In this document: piece after piece, positions 1-8,733 of the stretch | Layout: each line of letters starts with the position of its first letter | Position numbering within the stretch: position 1 is the first letter of the stretch | From: Asterionellopsis glacialis | Taxonomy: Eukaryota > Bacillariophyta > Plagiogrammaphyceae > Rhaphoneidales > Asterionellopsidaceae | Assembly: GCA_014885115.2 (NCBI GenBank) | Contig: WKLE02006130.1 | Location: forward strand, 1-17,892 | Length of the DNA stretch: 17,892 nucleotides | Direction: 5' to 3' | Notes under the pieces: model-generated | Database searches by the model: none | What the model was told of the DNA's origin: nothing | The model's input: the letters and a program-made list of their open reading frames with translations, nothing else | Made by a program: the position numbers and the translations under genes

Positions 1-539
1 ACTGTTTCTACACAAAAGGACGTATGTAGAATTTTTCTGTAGAATCCCGGTACTTTGATTATCATTGCAAAGGAAAGGTACCTGCTGTAGAAGGTACACA
101 AGGTCGGAGCGTAATATGTATTATTTTTAGTGAAAATGGATGCTGGACAGTAAGTAGACTAGCACCGACTCCTCTCGTCCCTGATCTCAAATAATGTTGT
201 AAAAATTATGGATGTACAAACACTAATTGAATTTGAAATTGCTAGCATACAACATGATACATCATGAGAACGGTGTCTGGTTTTTATTTGGATAGTTATA
301 GTAATTATTAGTATTTCAGAGTGTAAATTATCCGTTTTTTTTTTTGGTGATGTTCACTTCAGGCAAGGGAGGGGCATTTGAGGCTGTGGGATTGAAGTGT
401 ATCCAACTCTAGAGGAACAGCGCAATGAAAAATGTGTGTGTAGGTGTGTGTGTGTATGTAAAAAGTGCCAAGCTATCCATAATTATAATCCCCGTGATAA
501 CATAAAAAGGCAACTTGCGTTGAACAATCTTTCAACTAT
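1..539. other. Intergenic region downstream of the repeat-protein gene
   Basis: No gene is visible here. The stretch holds a pair of TGTAGAA words 13 bases apart (starting at 25 and 38), a GGTACC palindrome at 77-82 followed by a third TGTAGAA at 86-92, a poly-T run near 331-344, and a TG-rich microsatellite at about 433-458. The last part probably contains the 3' UTR and polyadenylation region of the minus-strand gene that ends at 540. The TGTAGAA/GGTACC combination recurs near 16059-16193. Confidence 0.5.
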
Positions 540-3500
540 TTACATGGAGTCCAAATAAGAACTGGGTCCCTTACCAGTGGGTGCCGATGAACCTGATGAC
601 ATGGAGTCCAAATAAGACGGAGGTCCTGATCCAGTTGGTGCAGATGAAGTACTCTCAGATGATACCGAGTCCAAATAAGATGCAGGTCCTGAACCAGTTG
701 GTGCAGAAGCAGAAGCTTCCGTTTTCAAATTATCAAGGTACGAAGTGATGGATGCAGCAGTGGATGGTGCAGTGACTTCTCCAGAGGAAAGATCTTCAAG
801 GTAGGATCCAACAGCTTCAGGCTTGGGAGCTGCTGAAACTCCTGATGATATGGCTTCCACGTAGGATGTTACAGCAGGCTCTGTCGTTTTAGGCTTAGAT
901 GGTGCTTCTGTTGTTTCACTTGATCCTTGAGGTGTCAAGGCATCAAGGTAGGATGTAATTGCAGCAGCAGTTTCCTTGGATTCAGGAACCTGGCCCGCTG
1001 TGGATGAAATGGCATCTAGGTATGAAGTGATCGATTCAGCACACTCTTCGGAGGGTTGTGCCGGGACACAAGCTTCTGAAATACTGTCCAAGTAGGAACT
1101 AGGTCCACTACCCGAAGGGGCGGCTGAGGCTCCAGTAGACATACTGTCCAAGTAAGATGCGGGACCACTGCCAGATGGAGCCGTGGAATCACCGCCCGCT
1201 GACATATTATCAAGATACGATCCAGTACCACTGTCTGATGGAGCAGGTGGGGCTACGAAAGCCGGTTTACTGAGAAAGGGGGCGTCGCCGGCTGGAGCAG
1301 CCGCAGAGCCACTGAGAGCAGAAATTGTGTCAAGGTAGGTAGTAATGGCAACTACAGACTTAGGTCTCTGTACTTCTTTGGAGGACACAGCATCAAGGTA
1401 TGCTCCAATAGCTTCTTCGCTTGGAGCTTTGACTTCGCCTTCCGAAACGGCATAAATGTACGCAGCAACTGCCTCGACGGATGATGAACCCTCTGGTACA
1501 GGACTTCCGCCTGTGGACAACGAATCAATGTATACGGAGATGGCAGCTAAAGCATCCGTGGTAAGTTCCACTGATCCTGTTGACACGGCGTCTAGGTAAG
1601 AGGTGATGGCAGCTGCACATTCAGGACTAGCTGTGCTATAATCGGATCCTCCCAACAAGATTTCAAATTCTGATAGTGCATCTGAACCTACGGTTTGTGG
1701 CTCTGGCTCGGGTTCGCTTTCGATTTGTGGCTCTGGCTCGGAAACAGCTGCAGGTTCGCTTGGTGCAGATGTTACCTCAACAGGTTCTGCGGTTTGTGGC
1801 TCTGGTTCAGAGACAACAGCAGGTTTCGTTGGTGCCGTTACTGTGAATGCAAGAGGTGTGCTTCCGACTGTGTCCAAGTATGATCCAATACCTCTGCCAG
1901 ATGTTGCAGAAGGAGCCGATAGGCTTGAAACGCTGTCCAAGTATGATCCAATACCTGAACCAGCTAATGTAGAAGAAGCCGATCTGCTGGAAACACTGTC
2001 CAAGTATGATGCAATACCTTTACCAGATGGTGCAGAGGAAGAAGAAGTACTTGAAACAGTGTCCAGGTATGATTTAATTCCTTTTCCGGATGGGGCAGAA
2101 GCGGATGACGCGGTGGTGCTTGGCTGAGGAGTCTTGGGGGGTGTTGAAACTGTTCCCGAAAATGGGGAGTCCGTTGACTCAGAAAAGTCTTCGCTGCTGC
2201 TAGCAGCAGCAGCGCCGATTGCTGCTACAACAACAACGCCTCCAGCAGCAATACCAGCATTTCTCACCATGACGGGATCAAGCGCAGTCTCCTCAGCGGG
2301 GGCAGGGCTAGGCACAGGTGTCAAGGAAATTTCGCCACTTGGTGCAGCTTCAGCAGGTGCCTCGGCAACTACCTCAGGTGCAGCTTCGACGGGTGCTTCA
2401 GCAACTGCCTCTGGTGCAGCTTCAGTAGGTGTCTCAGCAACTACCTCTGGTGCAGTTTCAGCAGGAGCCTCAGCTACTACCTCGGGTGCAACTTCGGTGG
2501 GGGCTTCGACAATTGCCTCTGCTGCAGCCTCGGCGGGTGCTTCTTCTTGTTTGTTCATCAGTTTATCCATGAAACCTTGGAATCCAGTATTAGCGGGTTG
2601 TTCGGTTATCTCTTCAGCAGGAACCTCGGCAACTGCCTCAGGTGCAGCTTCAGCAGGAACCTCGGCAACTGCCTCAGGTGCAGCTTCAGCAGGAGCCTCG
2701 GCAACTACCTCGGGTGCAGCTTCAGCAGGAGCCTCGGCAACTACCTCGGGTGCAACTTCAGCGGGATCCTCGGCAACTACCTCGGGTGCAACTTCAGCGG
2801 GTGTCTCAGCTACTGCTTCTGGTGCAGCTTCAGCAGGATCCTCGGCTACTGCCTCTGGTGCAGCTTCAGTTGGTTGTTCGTCTTGCTTGTTCATCAGTTT
2901 ATCCATGAAACCTTGGAATCCAGCATTGGCGGGTTTTTCGGCTGTCTCTTCCGCAGGTGTTTCAGCAACTGCCTCTGGTGCAGCTTCAGCAGGTACCTCG
3001 GCAACTGCCTCTGGTGCAGCTTCGGCAGGTGCCTCGGCAACTGCCTCTGGTGCAGCTTCAGCGGGTACCTCGGCAACTGCCTCTGGTGCAGCTTCGGCAA
3101 CTGCCTCGGGTGTTTCATCGGCAGGTTTTTCACCTTTCAGCCTAGCAACAAGTGCCTCAAAAGCAGTTTCTGCGGGTTTGGTTTCTTCTACGGTAGTCTC
3201 TTCCGTGGCAGCGACTTCGGCTTTTTCTTCTGTGGCAGCAACTTCAGCCTTTTCTTCTGTCGCTTCGGTGAGCTTGGCAAAAAGAGCATCAAAAGTTGCC
3301 TCATCTGGCGTCTTCTGTTCGGTAACCTTCGCTGCTGTGGCAGCCGCACTTTCTGCAATTGCGGGTTCTTCAGCTGGTGCAGGGGCCTCTGCTACTTCTT
3401 CCGCAGGTGTTGCAACAGGTGCTTCCTCTACTTTCTCCACAGCCCGAACAATCTCTTGATTACTCGAAGTCGTGGAAGTTACAACTGGAGTTGAAGAGAT

Positions 3501-4229
3501 AGAATTTTCACCCACTCCTAAAGAAACAGAAAATGCAAGTCCCGCTCCAGCAGCAACGGTGAAGGGTACCTGTTGTTTAATAATTTCAAAGTGTATGTTT
3601 AAGAAATTAGAAAGCACAAGAAACAGTTTAGTTCAAAGCATCCAGGATAGTACTTTACTTACGGCGGATGACGCTTTAGCTTTTGCAGCTTGCTGAGCTG
3701 CCATCTTTTCAGCTTCAAGTAATTGAAGTTCTTTCTCTATCCTCTTTGACTCTGCAACTGCTGAACGTTGTGCCAAAATTTGACGACCAGCAGCAAAGGC
3801 TGCAACTGCCGTCACTGAGGTCAATGCGGGTGAGCCTTGTGCTACGCTAAAACCTCCAGCTGCACCTGCCGCTATTTCAAATGTTGATCCCGATTCGAGG
3901 GCCTGTTGTTGGAGACTTAATCGTTGGCTTTCGGCAGCAACTAGAGCTTCTTTTGCTTGGAGATCCGATCTAAGACTTTCCGCTCTAGTGGCTGCAATAT
4001 CTTCCTGGATTCTGAGACGGGAGGCTTCAACTGCATCCAATTGTGTCTTTAGCTGTTCCAATATCTGTTCATTTCTGTTCAAATCACCTGGCCCATCTGT
4101 CATTCTTAGAGACACAAGTCCATTATTGGGATGCTTCAACGAGAATTGCTGATTCCCACCGGGGGCAACAAAACCTGTACAAGCATCAGGAGTCAGAAAA
4201 GCCAGTAAAGCAAGTTTGTGAAATTTCAT
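540..4229 (-). CDS. Predicted plastid-targeted, membrane-anchored repeat protein (SYLD/PEAVAE repeats), two exons
   Basis: Two exons, 4229-3663 and 3569-540, join in phase 0 across a GTAAGT...ACAG intron and encode 1198 aa. I do not recognise the family. Residues 1-20 form a signal peptide ending in CTG-F-VAP, a diatom plastid-import motif. Coiled coils lie at about 49-113 and 152-189, flanking a hydrophobic stretch (117-148). A second hydrophobic stretch follows the exon junction (about 190-208). Then comes an acidic Ala/Glu/Pro region with 17 twelve-residue PEAVAE/PEVVAE units and four short amphipathic motifs (about 280, 324, 406 and 518), a clear transmembrane segment (about 626-646), and about 20 SYLD motifs from about 689 to the last residue. 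The architecture suggests a multivalent scaffold or linker on a plastid membrane; this is inference. The start is supported by the signal peptide immediately after the ATG. It is divergent from the WD40 gene. Confidence 0.85.
543..2090 (-). repeat. About 20 degenerate SYLD-motif repeats encoded in tandem
   Basis: The consensus is (S/T)-Y-(L/I)-(D/E)-x-(V/M/I/L)-S, spaced mostly 17 to 40 residues apart. Two subtypes are visible. One is a Ser/Gly-rich form, APSGxGPxSYLDSMS, at the two ends and in the middle. The other is a helical form, AAAITSYLDAIS. An acidic SEPEPQ-rich spacer separates the first four copies from the rest. Degenerate members (SVYID, AAYIY, TSYVE, GSYLE) show older divergence. 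The final copy ends exactly at the stop codon. Confidence 0.9.
2337..3134 (-). repeat. 36-bp coding repeats (PEAVAE units) with two inserted GFQGFMDKLMNKQ blocks
   Basis: The unit is 12 codons, read as APAEAAPEAVAE with variants (PEVVAE, VPAE, TPAE, DPAE). I count 5, 7 and 5 units in three blocks. The blocks are separated by two nearly identical copies of GFQGFMDKLMNKQ, encoded at 2883-2921 and 2547-2585. High DNA-level similarity between units points to recent expansion by slippage or unequal exchange, so copy number may vary between alleles and may collapse in short-read assemblies. Confidence 0.9.
3570..3662 (-). other. Intron in the repeat-protein gene
   Basis: A 93-nt intron read on the minus strand. 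The donor is GTAAGTAA after codon GCC and the acceptor is AACAACAG before GTACCC. Both flanking exons stay in frame (phase 0). Without splicing, exon 1 would stop shortly after the donor at an in-frame TGA near 3633, and exon 2 would lack a targeting peptide. Splicing therefore explains both reading frames. Confidence 0.85.
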
Positions 4230-5493
4230 TTTCTAACGCAACGATATAGATGTGTGTCGATGCCCTATTTCTCGAAACTATTGAAGGTAGCCGTCGTTCT
4301 TGGTTTTGCTACAAGGCTCCTCTTGACTCCGTTTGCCAAAGGTTTCTCAGTTGCAAAACAGACTTTCACCAACACTTTTTTTTAGCTCCAGGCTAGGTGC
4401 TCAGTTGATTGACAGGGGTCGCCTTGCGTCCAACACGTCTTTCACGAGACACGGGGAATGCATGATGGAAGCTAACCCATCAACCATCAAGGTTCTCGTA
4501 TGCGCTGAAAGGTGCATGAAAAATATACAGGGGCTACCAATCTAATATCTTGCTATGATTCTCTTCTGTCCATGATTTCAAATATACAATATACAGATCT
4601 GTTTTTTCGCTATATCTATTATGAAAGATACGGTATGACCTTCAAACATAAAATTTGAGATTTCGATGGTTTCCAGAACACTTTGATCAAAATCCAAAAG
4701 ATTATTGTAGTGGTCATTTTTTACCGAAAATGGCAAATTCAGCTCAATTCTCATAATTTTACAGCTTACAAGATCGATTGATAACCCCTTTCAACAGCAG
4801 GTCTGTGACGCACGCGAGAGTCCGGCTCTACTTACGTCAGCCCGTATCCCCCACATCGAGCTTCTTGGAACCGCACATCTGTTGAAAAGCAGGATGTGAA
4901 GTCGTTTAGAAAACATGTGTATCAGAGGTTTCCCGCATTTTTAAATTCAGATATATTAAGTAATTTATACTCAATAAATGACTCGACCAGCTCGGTTTTT
5001 ATTGGTCAGTGTCTGCACTTTCGCTTGTAATTTTTCATTTTTTGGTTTTTTTTTCGTACATACTCGTATCTGTCATCTTCGTTCCCTCGATCATAACGAC
5101 TTCAAGATTCAAGATACGCGCCCGCCGTGCAGCCACCGTGTCTGTCGTGTGGACATCTAATTCTTGAGTACCTGTACGAGTCTGGGTTGCATTACACAGA
5201 TTATTCCTTTGGTAGGTAGGACAAAAAATAATATGGTAAGCGTATTAAAAATAACGTACGATCGGTCTGCGGTAGTAAGTAAACAAAATACAACTTGTCA
5301 GTCTGGCTGTGGTCCTACATTAGAACTATTGTGCGACACCACTCATCTGCTCAGCTCTCCCATCAACCAAGCTACGGTATCACTCTCCATCCAAACAAGT
5401 AGACTAGCAAGACAGTCTGGAGCAGTATCTCAGCCTCGACGGCAACAACAACCGGAAGAGGAGCTAGAAGATGGAACAACTGAAAGGATTAGC
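4230..5493. other. Divergent intergenic/promoter region
   Basis: About 1.26 kb lies between two divergently transcribed genes. It should contain both promoters and 5' UTRs. An open frame runs in phase with the WD40 gene from 5164, but it has no recognisable domain and odd composition, so I treat it as upstream sequence. Other short open frames look random. The one notable motif pair is a TGACGC and an ACGTCA near 4806-4839. T-rich tracts at about 4374-4385 and 5036-5054 are otherwise unremarkable. Confidence 0.5.
4806..4839. promoter_or_regulatory. Candidate bZIP/CRE-like motif pair (TGACGC and TTACGTCA)
   Basis: TGACGC is at 4806-4811 and ACGTCA at 4834-4839, inside TTACGTCAG, a cAMP-response-element-like half site. 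Diatom CO2/cAMP-responsive elements described upstream of a Phaeodactylum carbonic anhydrase gene use the same core hexamers. The pair sits about 580 to 610 bp upstream of the repeat-protein ATG. Each hexamer is expected by chance about 0.6 times in a region of this size, so this is only a weak candidate. Confidence 0.25.
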
Positions 5494-6837
5494 ATGAAAG
5501 CGTCCCGTCACGGCGCAGGCCCTGGTATTCCCCAGCTGCCTGTGTCTAGACTGGTTGGCCACGAAGGCCCTATCCAAGATGTTCAATTTTCTGGTAAGTT
5601 TAGTCGACCTGGCTCGCATTTGCTATGATGTTCTTTTGTTTTTTCAATCTACATAGTAGATGTCAAAAATATCGACGTGCCCAATGATGAAAAATATTTC
5701 TCGCGCTTGGACTGAAGGGCTTCGGTCCTTGACGACAAATAGAAATATATTCCTTCACTTTGACCTGAGGGCCCAATGCAGTGATGAAAATAAAAGAACT
5801 TTCGAGCACAAGTTATATGCCATGCTAATTCTTGCATTTTTTCATTTTCCTCCCTATCTTTTACAGCTGATGGCAATTACTGTTTAACTGCAGGGCACGA
5901 TCGAAGTGTGAGGCTTTGGAACCCTTCTAGAATTGACCCAGCGTTTCCCAACTTGGATGATATTACTGTGCGTTCTCCAACGGCAGGTAAAAATGTTCCC
6001 TTGAATTCTATCCCACGTGCACTTCCCATTCAAGTTTACACTGATGGACACACTCATCCTATTTCAGCAATAGGCCTTGATAATCAATCTACAACTCTAG
6101 TTTCTGCCTCGGAGACAACTCTTGTAGTCACTGACGTTGTAACAAAGCAAGTGAAACGTAGACTTCAAGGACATGCTGGCCGGATTAATGCTGTTGCCAT
6201 TTCCAAAGGATGTGAAACATACCTCTCCGCTTCGTACGATGCTACTGTACGTATATGGGATGGGCGTAGTCGTAATTATGAACCAATACAAATCTTGAAG
6301 GATGCAAAGGATTCCGTGACGGATGTACATGTTGTACAACAATATAGTCAAAATGATTTACAGCAAGCCATCATTCGAACATCATCAGTGGACGGAGTTG
6401 TGCGCACTTATGATTTGCGCATGGGTCAAGTAAAATGCGATGACTGTCAGAGCTCTATTTCGAGTATGGCACCGACGCACGATGGCCAATGTCTTGCCAT
6501 ATCATGTTTGGATGGTACAATTCGGTTGATGGAACAAGACACTGGAGAGCTTCTAAACACGTACGTATCGGATCATGTTGCCGGAAACTATTCCTTGAGG
6601 TGTTGCATTACTTCTGACGATGCCAATATTGTGACTGGATCAGAAGACGGACGTGCCGTCCTATATGATTTGGTAAGAGGTAGCCCAGTTCAATCACTGG
6701 AAGGTCATTCTCGCCCAACTTGTTCAGTTGCAGCCAATCCAAAAAGAGAAAACACCTCAGTTCTCATAACAGGCAGTTTTGATGGAAATGCGATTGTGTG
6801 GGCGCACGATTCCTCTTACGTTCACATGAAAGAATAA
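5494..6837 (+). CDS. WD40-repeat protein, WDR83/MORG1 family, two exons
   Basis: Exons 5494-5593 and 5867-6837 encode 356 aa. The protein matches the layout of WDR83 (MORG1), a WD40 beta-propeller that in animals acts as a scaffold for ERK-pathway and HIF-prolyl-hydroxylase partners and is also found with spliceosomes. Matching signatures include DGNYCLTAG.D immediately after the splice junction, LWNP, GHAGRINAV, SRNYEPIQIL, YDLRMGQ, SLDGTIRL and DTGELL. Animal WDR83 is about 315 aa; this one is longer, partly through an extra segment after LWNPSRIDPAF. The chosen ATG lies just before the conserved first blade (LPVSRLVGHEGPIQDV). The frame is open upstream to 5164, so a longer N-terminus is possible. 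No targeting peptide is seen; cytosolic or nuclear action is inferred. Confidence 0.88.
5594..5866 (+). other. Intron in the WDR83-like gene
   Basis: A 273-nt intron with donor GTAAGT and acceptor TTTTACAG preceded by a pyrimidine-rich tract. It splits a codon after its first base (phase 1) and joins QFS to ADGNYCL, which restores the conserved first WD40 blade. It is about three times longer than the other introns in the window. Confidence 0.85.
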
Positions 6838-7620
6838 GTGGAACGTGTAATGGCGGCTAGTAGAGTATAGTGCTTAATCATGGTTTTTAAACGCCAGGAT
6901 TTTAACTTTACTCGAACGTAGTTTTAATGGCTTTACGCAATTTTCACTTATCTTCCTGTTGCTCCCACGACGTCTCCAGAGAGTACAGTGTGTGAAATTG
7001 ATTGCAGGAACACGTTGAGACACAAGCATATTTCAATTTCTCTGTCTATCTATCATATAAAAGCTAATAATACTAAAAATTTAGGCTTTATCTCTAGAGA
7101 ATAGTCTCAAGAAAGGGAGAGTTTGTTCCCTACTCTCAATCCAAACACGTTCGCAGCTTTTTGTATGTACGACTATGATATACCCAGGTATTCTTTGGCT
7201 GGGTCGGTAGTGTCTTATGTACATAAATTATAAATTTGGTACGCCATCTGTACTAGTAGTACCTAAAACGGTACCGGTACCTGATAACCGGGGTACCTGG
7301 TACGGAGGACCGAGAAGGAGTGTGTACCCAGGTAGTTTTACCCTGTGTACCAGGTACCTGGGTACCTTTACCAGGTACCAGGTACCGGTTCAGACAGTTC
7401 CAAGTCCTGATGTCTCATAGTACAGAAAATCTTTCTGAAAGAAATAGATCGCTTATCGGGTGTCGAGATTTCGCGTTTCGGATTTAGCTCGAAGGAAGCT
7501 TTTGTATTGTTCTTACCTCTTGGTGTGTTCCAAAAAGAATAGACCATACTTTACCTGTATCGACAATAACACGGTAGACTAGCACTTCATATAAGAATAC
7601 TGTTCATCACTCTAGAAGAC
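6838..7620. other. Intergenic region between WDR83-like and phytol-kinase-like genes
   Basis: About 780 bp without a supported gene. The first half is ordinary AT-rich sequence and should hold the 3' end of the WDR83-like transcript. The middle holds the GGTACC cluster. The last 200 bp should contain the promoter and 5' UTR of the kinase-like gene. An open frame at 7217-7420 is only a by-product of the GGTACC repeats. Confidence 0.5.
7238..7390. repeat. Dense GGTACC palindrome cluster (copy 1)
   Basis: Seven GGTACC palindromes occur at 7270, 7276, 7292, 7353, 7361, 7374 and 7381, with further GTAC words between them. One per about 4 kb is expected by chance. Typical linking words are TACCAGGTACC, CAGGTACCTGGGTACC and GGTACCGGTACC. 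Because the words are self-complementary, the stretch can fold in many alternative hairpins. A related cluster lies at 16059-16142. Confidence 0.8.
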
Positions 7621-8424
7621 ATGGAAGGCATATCAGGTTTAAAGCAAAATGGCATTGTTACCGGTGCAATCGTCGTGTACTGTTTGGTAGCGATAGGTGG
7701 AAGTGAATTACTGGCTCGGCATTCCATCCTACTTTCTAGTACCTCGAGAAAAATCGTGCACATTGCGGCTGCTAGTTGGTTAATCTTTTGGCCATTGATG
7801 GATGACGAGACCGATGGGACGTGGCGTTTAAATGTGCTAGTGCCTTTGGCAAAAGCCGTGGAACTTTTTGTCAAAGGAGCAATTGTGAGAGATCCAAACG
7901 ATACAGATGTAAAAGCCATGTCTCGCACAGGAGACCCAACAGAATTACTCTATGGACCACTGCAATTCTCCTTACTTATGGTAGTCGTTGGCCTCTTTCT
8001 TTTCAAAGAGCCGGTATCCTGCCTTATTATGGGTGCAGCAGGAATTGGGGATGGTACGTTGGTAATCTGTGATTGATTGGAAGCTTCTTTTTCTCTATCT
8101 CTAGATATTGCTTTGAAAACTGCTGACACACACTTCTCTCATTTTGTAGGTATTGCTCCGCTTATTGGATCCAAATTTGGAAAGCACAAGTACAAATCAC
8201 TTGATGGGCATATAAGGTCACTGGAAGGCAGTTTTGCAGTCATTTGTGGAAGTATAATGGGGTACTACGGATATTCTTGGGCTCTAGAAACACCATTGAT
8301 ATCGTTTCCTTATTTGCTGTTAGCCAGTATAATAGCAGCGTTTGTGGAGGGTGCATCTCCATCAAACATTGACAATATTACAGTTTCAGTTGCAATGTAC
8401 TTCCTCTTTCCATTCCTTCAATAA
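7621..8424 (+). CDS. Phytol/farnesol kinase-family membrane protein (VTE5/FOLK-like), two exons
   Basis: Exons 7621-8053 and 8150-8424 encode 235 aa with several membrane segments. Plant members phosphorylate phytol (VTE5, feeding tocopherol and chlorophyll phytol salvage) or farnesol (FOLK), using CTP or another NTP. Family signatures are present in order: SRKIVHI (about 42-48), MSRTGDPTELLYGPL (about 100-114), GIGDGIAPLIGSKFGKHK (about 141-158), a Ser-Leu-Glu-Gly-Ser segment (about 168-172), and FVEGASP...DNITVS (about 209-224). The intron falls exactly inside GDG. Length is slightly below plant homologues because no N-terminal transit peptide is visible; an upstream exon could have been missed. 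Phytol versus farnesol as substrate cannot be settled here. Confidence 0.82.
8054..8149 (+). other. Intron in the phytol-kinase-like gene
   Basis: A 96-nt intron with donor GTACGT and acceptor CATTTTGTAG. It is phase 1, and splicing rebuilds the conserved GDGIAP motif. Read unspliced, exon 1 ends at an in-frame TGA within the intron, so splicing is required for the C-terminal half. Confidence 0.87.
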
Positions 8425-8733
8425 AAGATAGCAATTAAAAATGAATAATAAAATTTCTATGGAAACTTCAAGTATTTAATGTACTAAGACTAAGGATAAA
8501 TGATGATCCACCTGTGTGTATATATCTCGTGCTGAGTGATAAGGATATTTTGTTGACAGGCCCGCAGACCGCAGACTACCTGATTCCCTCACTTTCATTC
8601 ATCTTTCATCACACATCACACATCACCCGCCATTAGTGACAAGAATCTGTAGTCAAACTCCATCAACCAGAAACCATACTAAAGGATCTTTCCCGTGTAA
8701 CCTGGTTGATCATAATTTCTTCAGTTCTCTGTC
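8425..8733. other. Short intergenic region with polyadenylation-like signals and a CATCACA repeat
   Basis: AATAAA words at 8420-8425, overlapping the stop codon of the upstream gene, and at 8447-8452 are candidate polyadenylation signals. A short tandem of CATCACA at about 8608-8629 lies upstream of the TsaE gene, probably in its promoter or 5' UTR. Nothing else is visible. Confidence 0.4.

Noticed and set aside
433..458. TG-rich microsatellite
   Set aside because: An ordinary simple repeat in a 3' flank; no sign of function.
2337..3134. CRISPR-like regular repeats
   Set aside because: The regular spacing comes from in-frame coding repeats with no unique spacers.
2134..3459. A 441-codon open frame on the plus strand, Ala/Ser/Gly/Thr-rich
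   Set aside because: It is the antisense shadow of the PEAVAE repeats. The 36-bp repeat unit keeps all frames free of stops, and the product is pure low complexity with no targeting or domain.
2547..3494. A 315-codon plus-strand frame rich in Cys, Phe and Leu
   Set aside because: Another repeat-driven shadow in a second antisense frame; its repeats mirror the 36-bp unit exactly.
4333..4545. A 70-codon plus-strand frame in the divergent promoter region
   Set aside because: No motif or signal peptide, and its length is as expected by chance.
7217..7420. A 67-codon frame with VPVPDN and similar words
   Set aside because: Its protein repeats come directly from the GGTACC palindrome cluster; there is no independent coding evidence.
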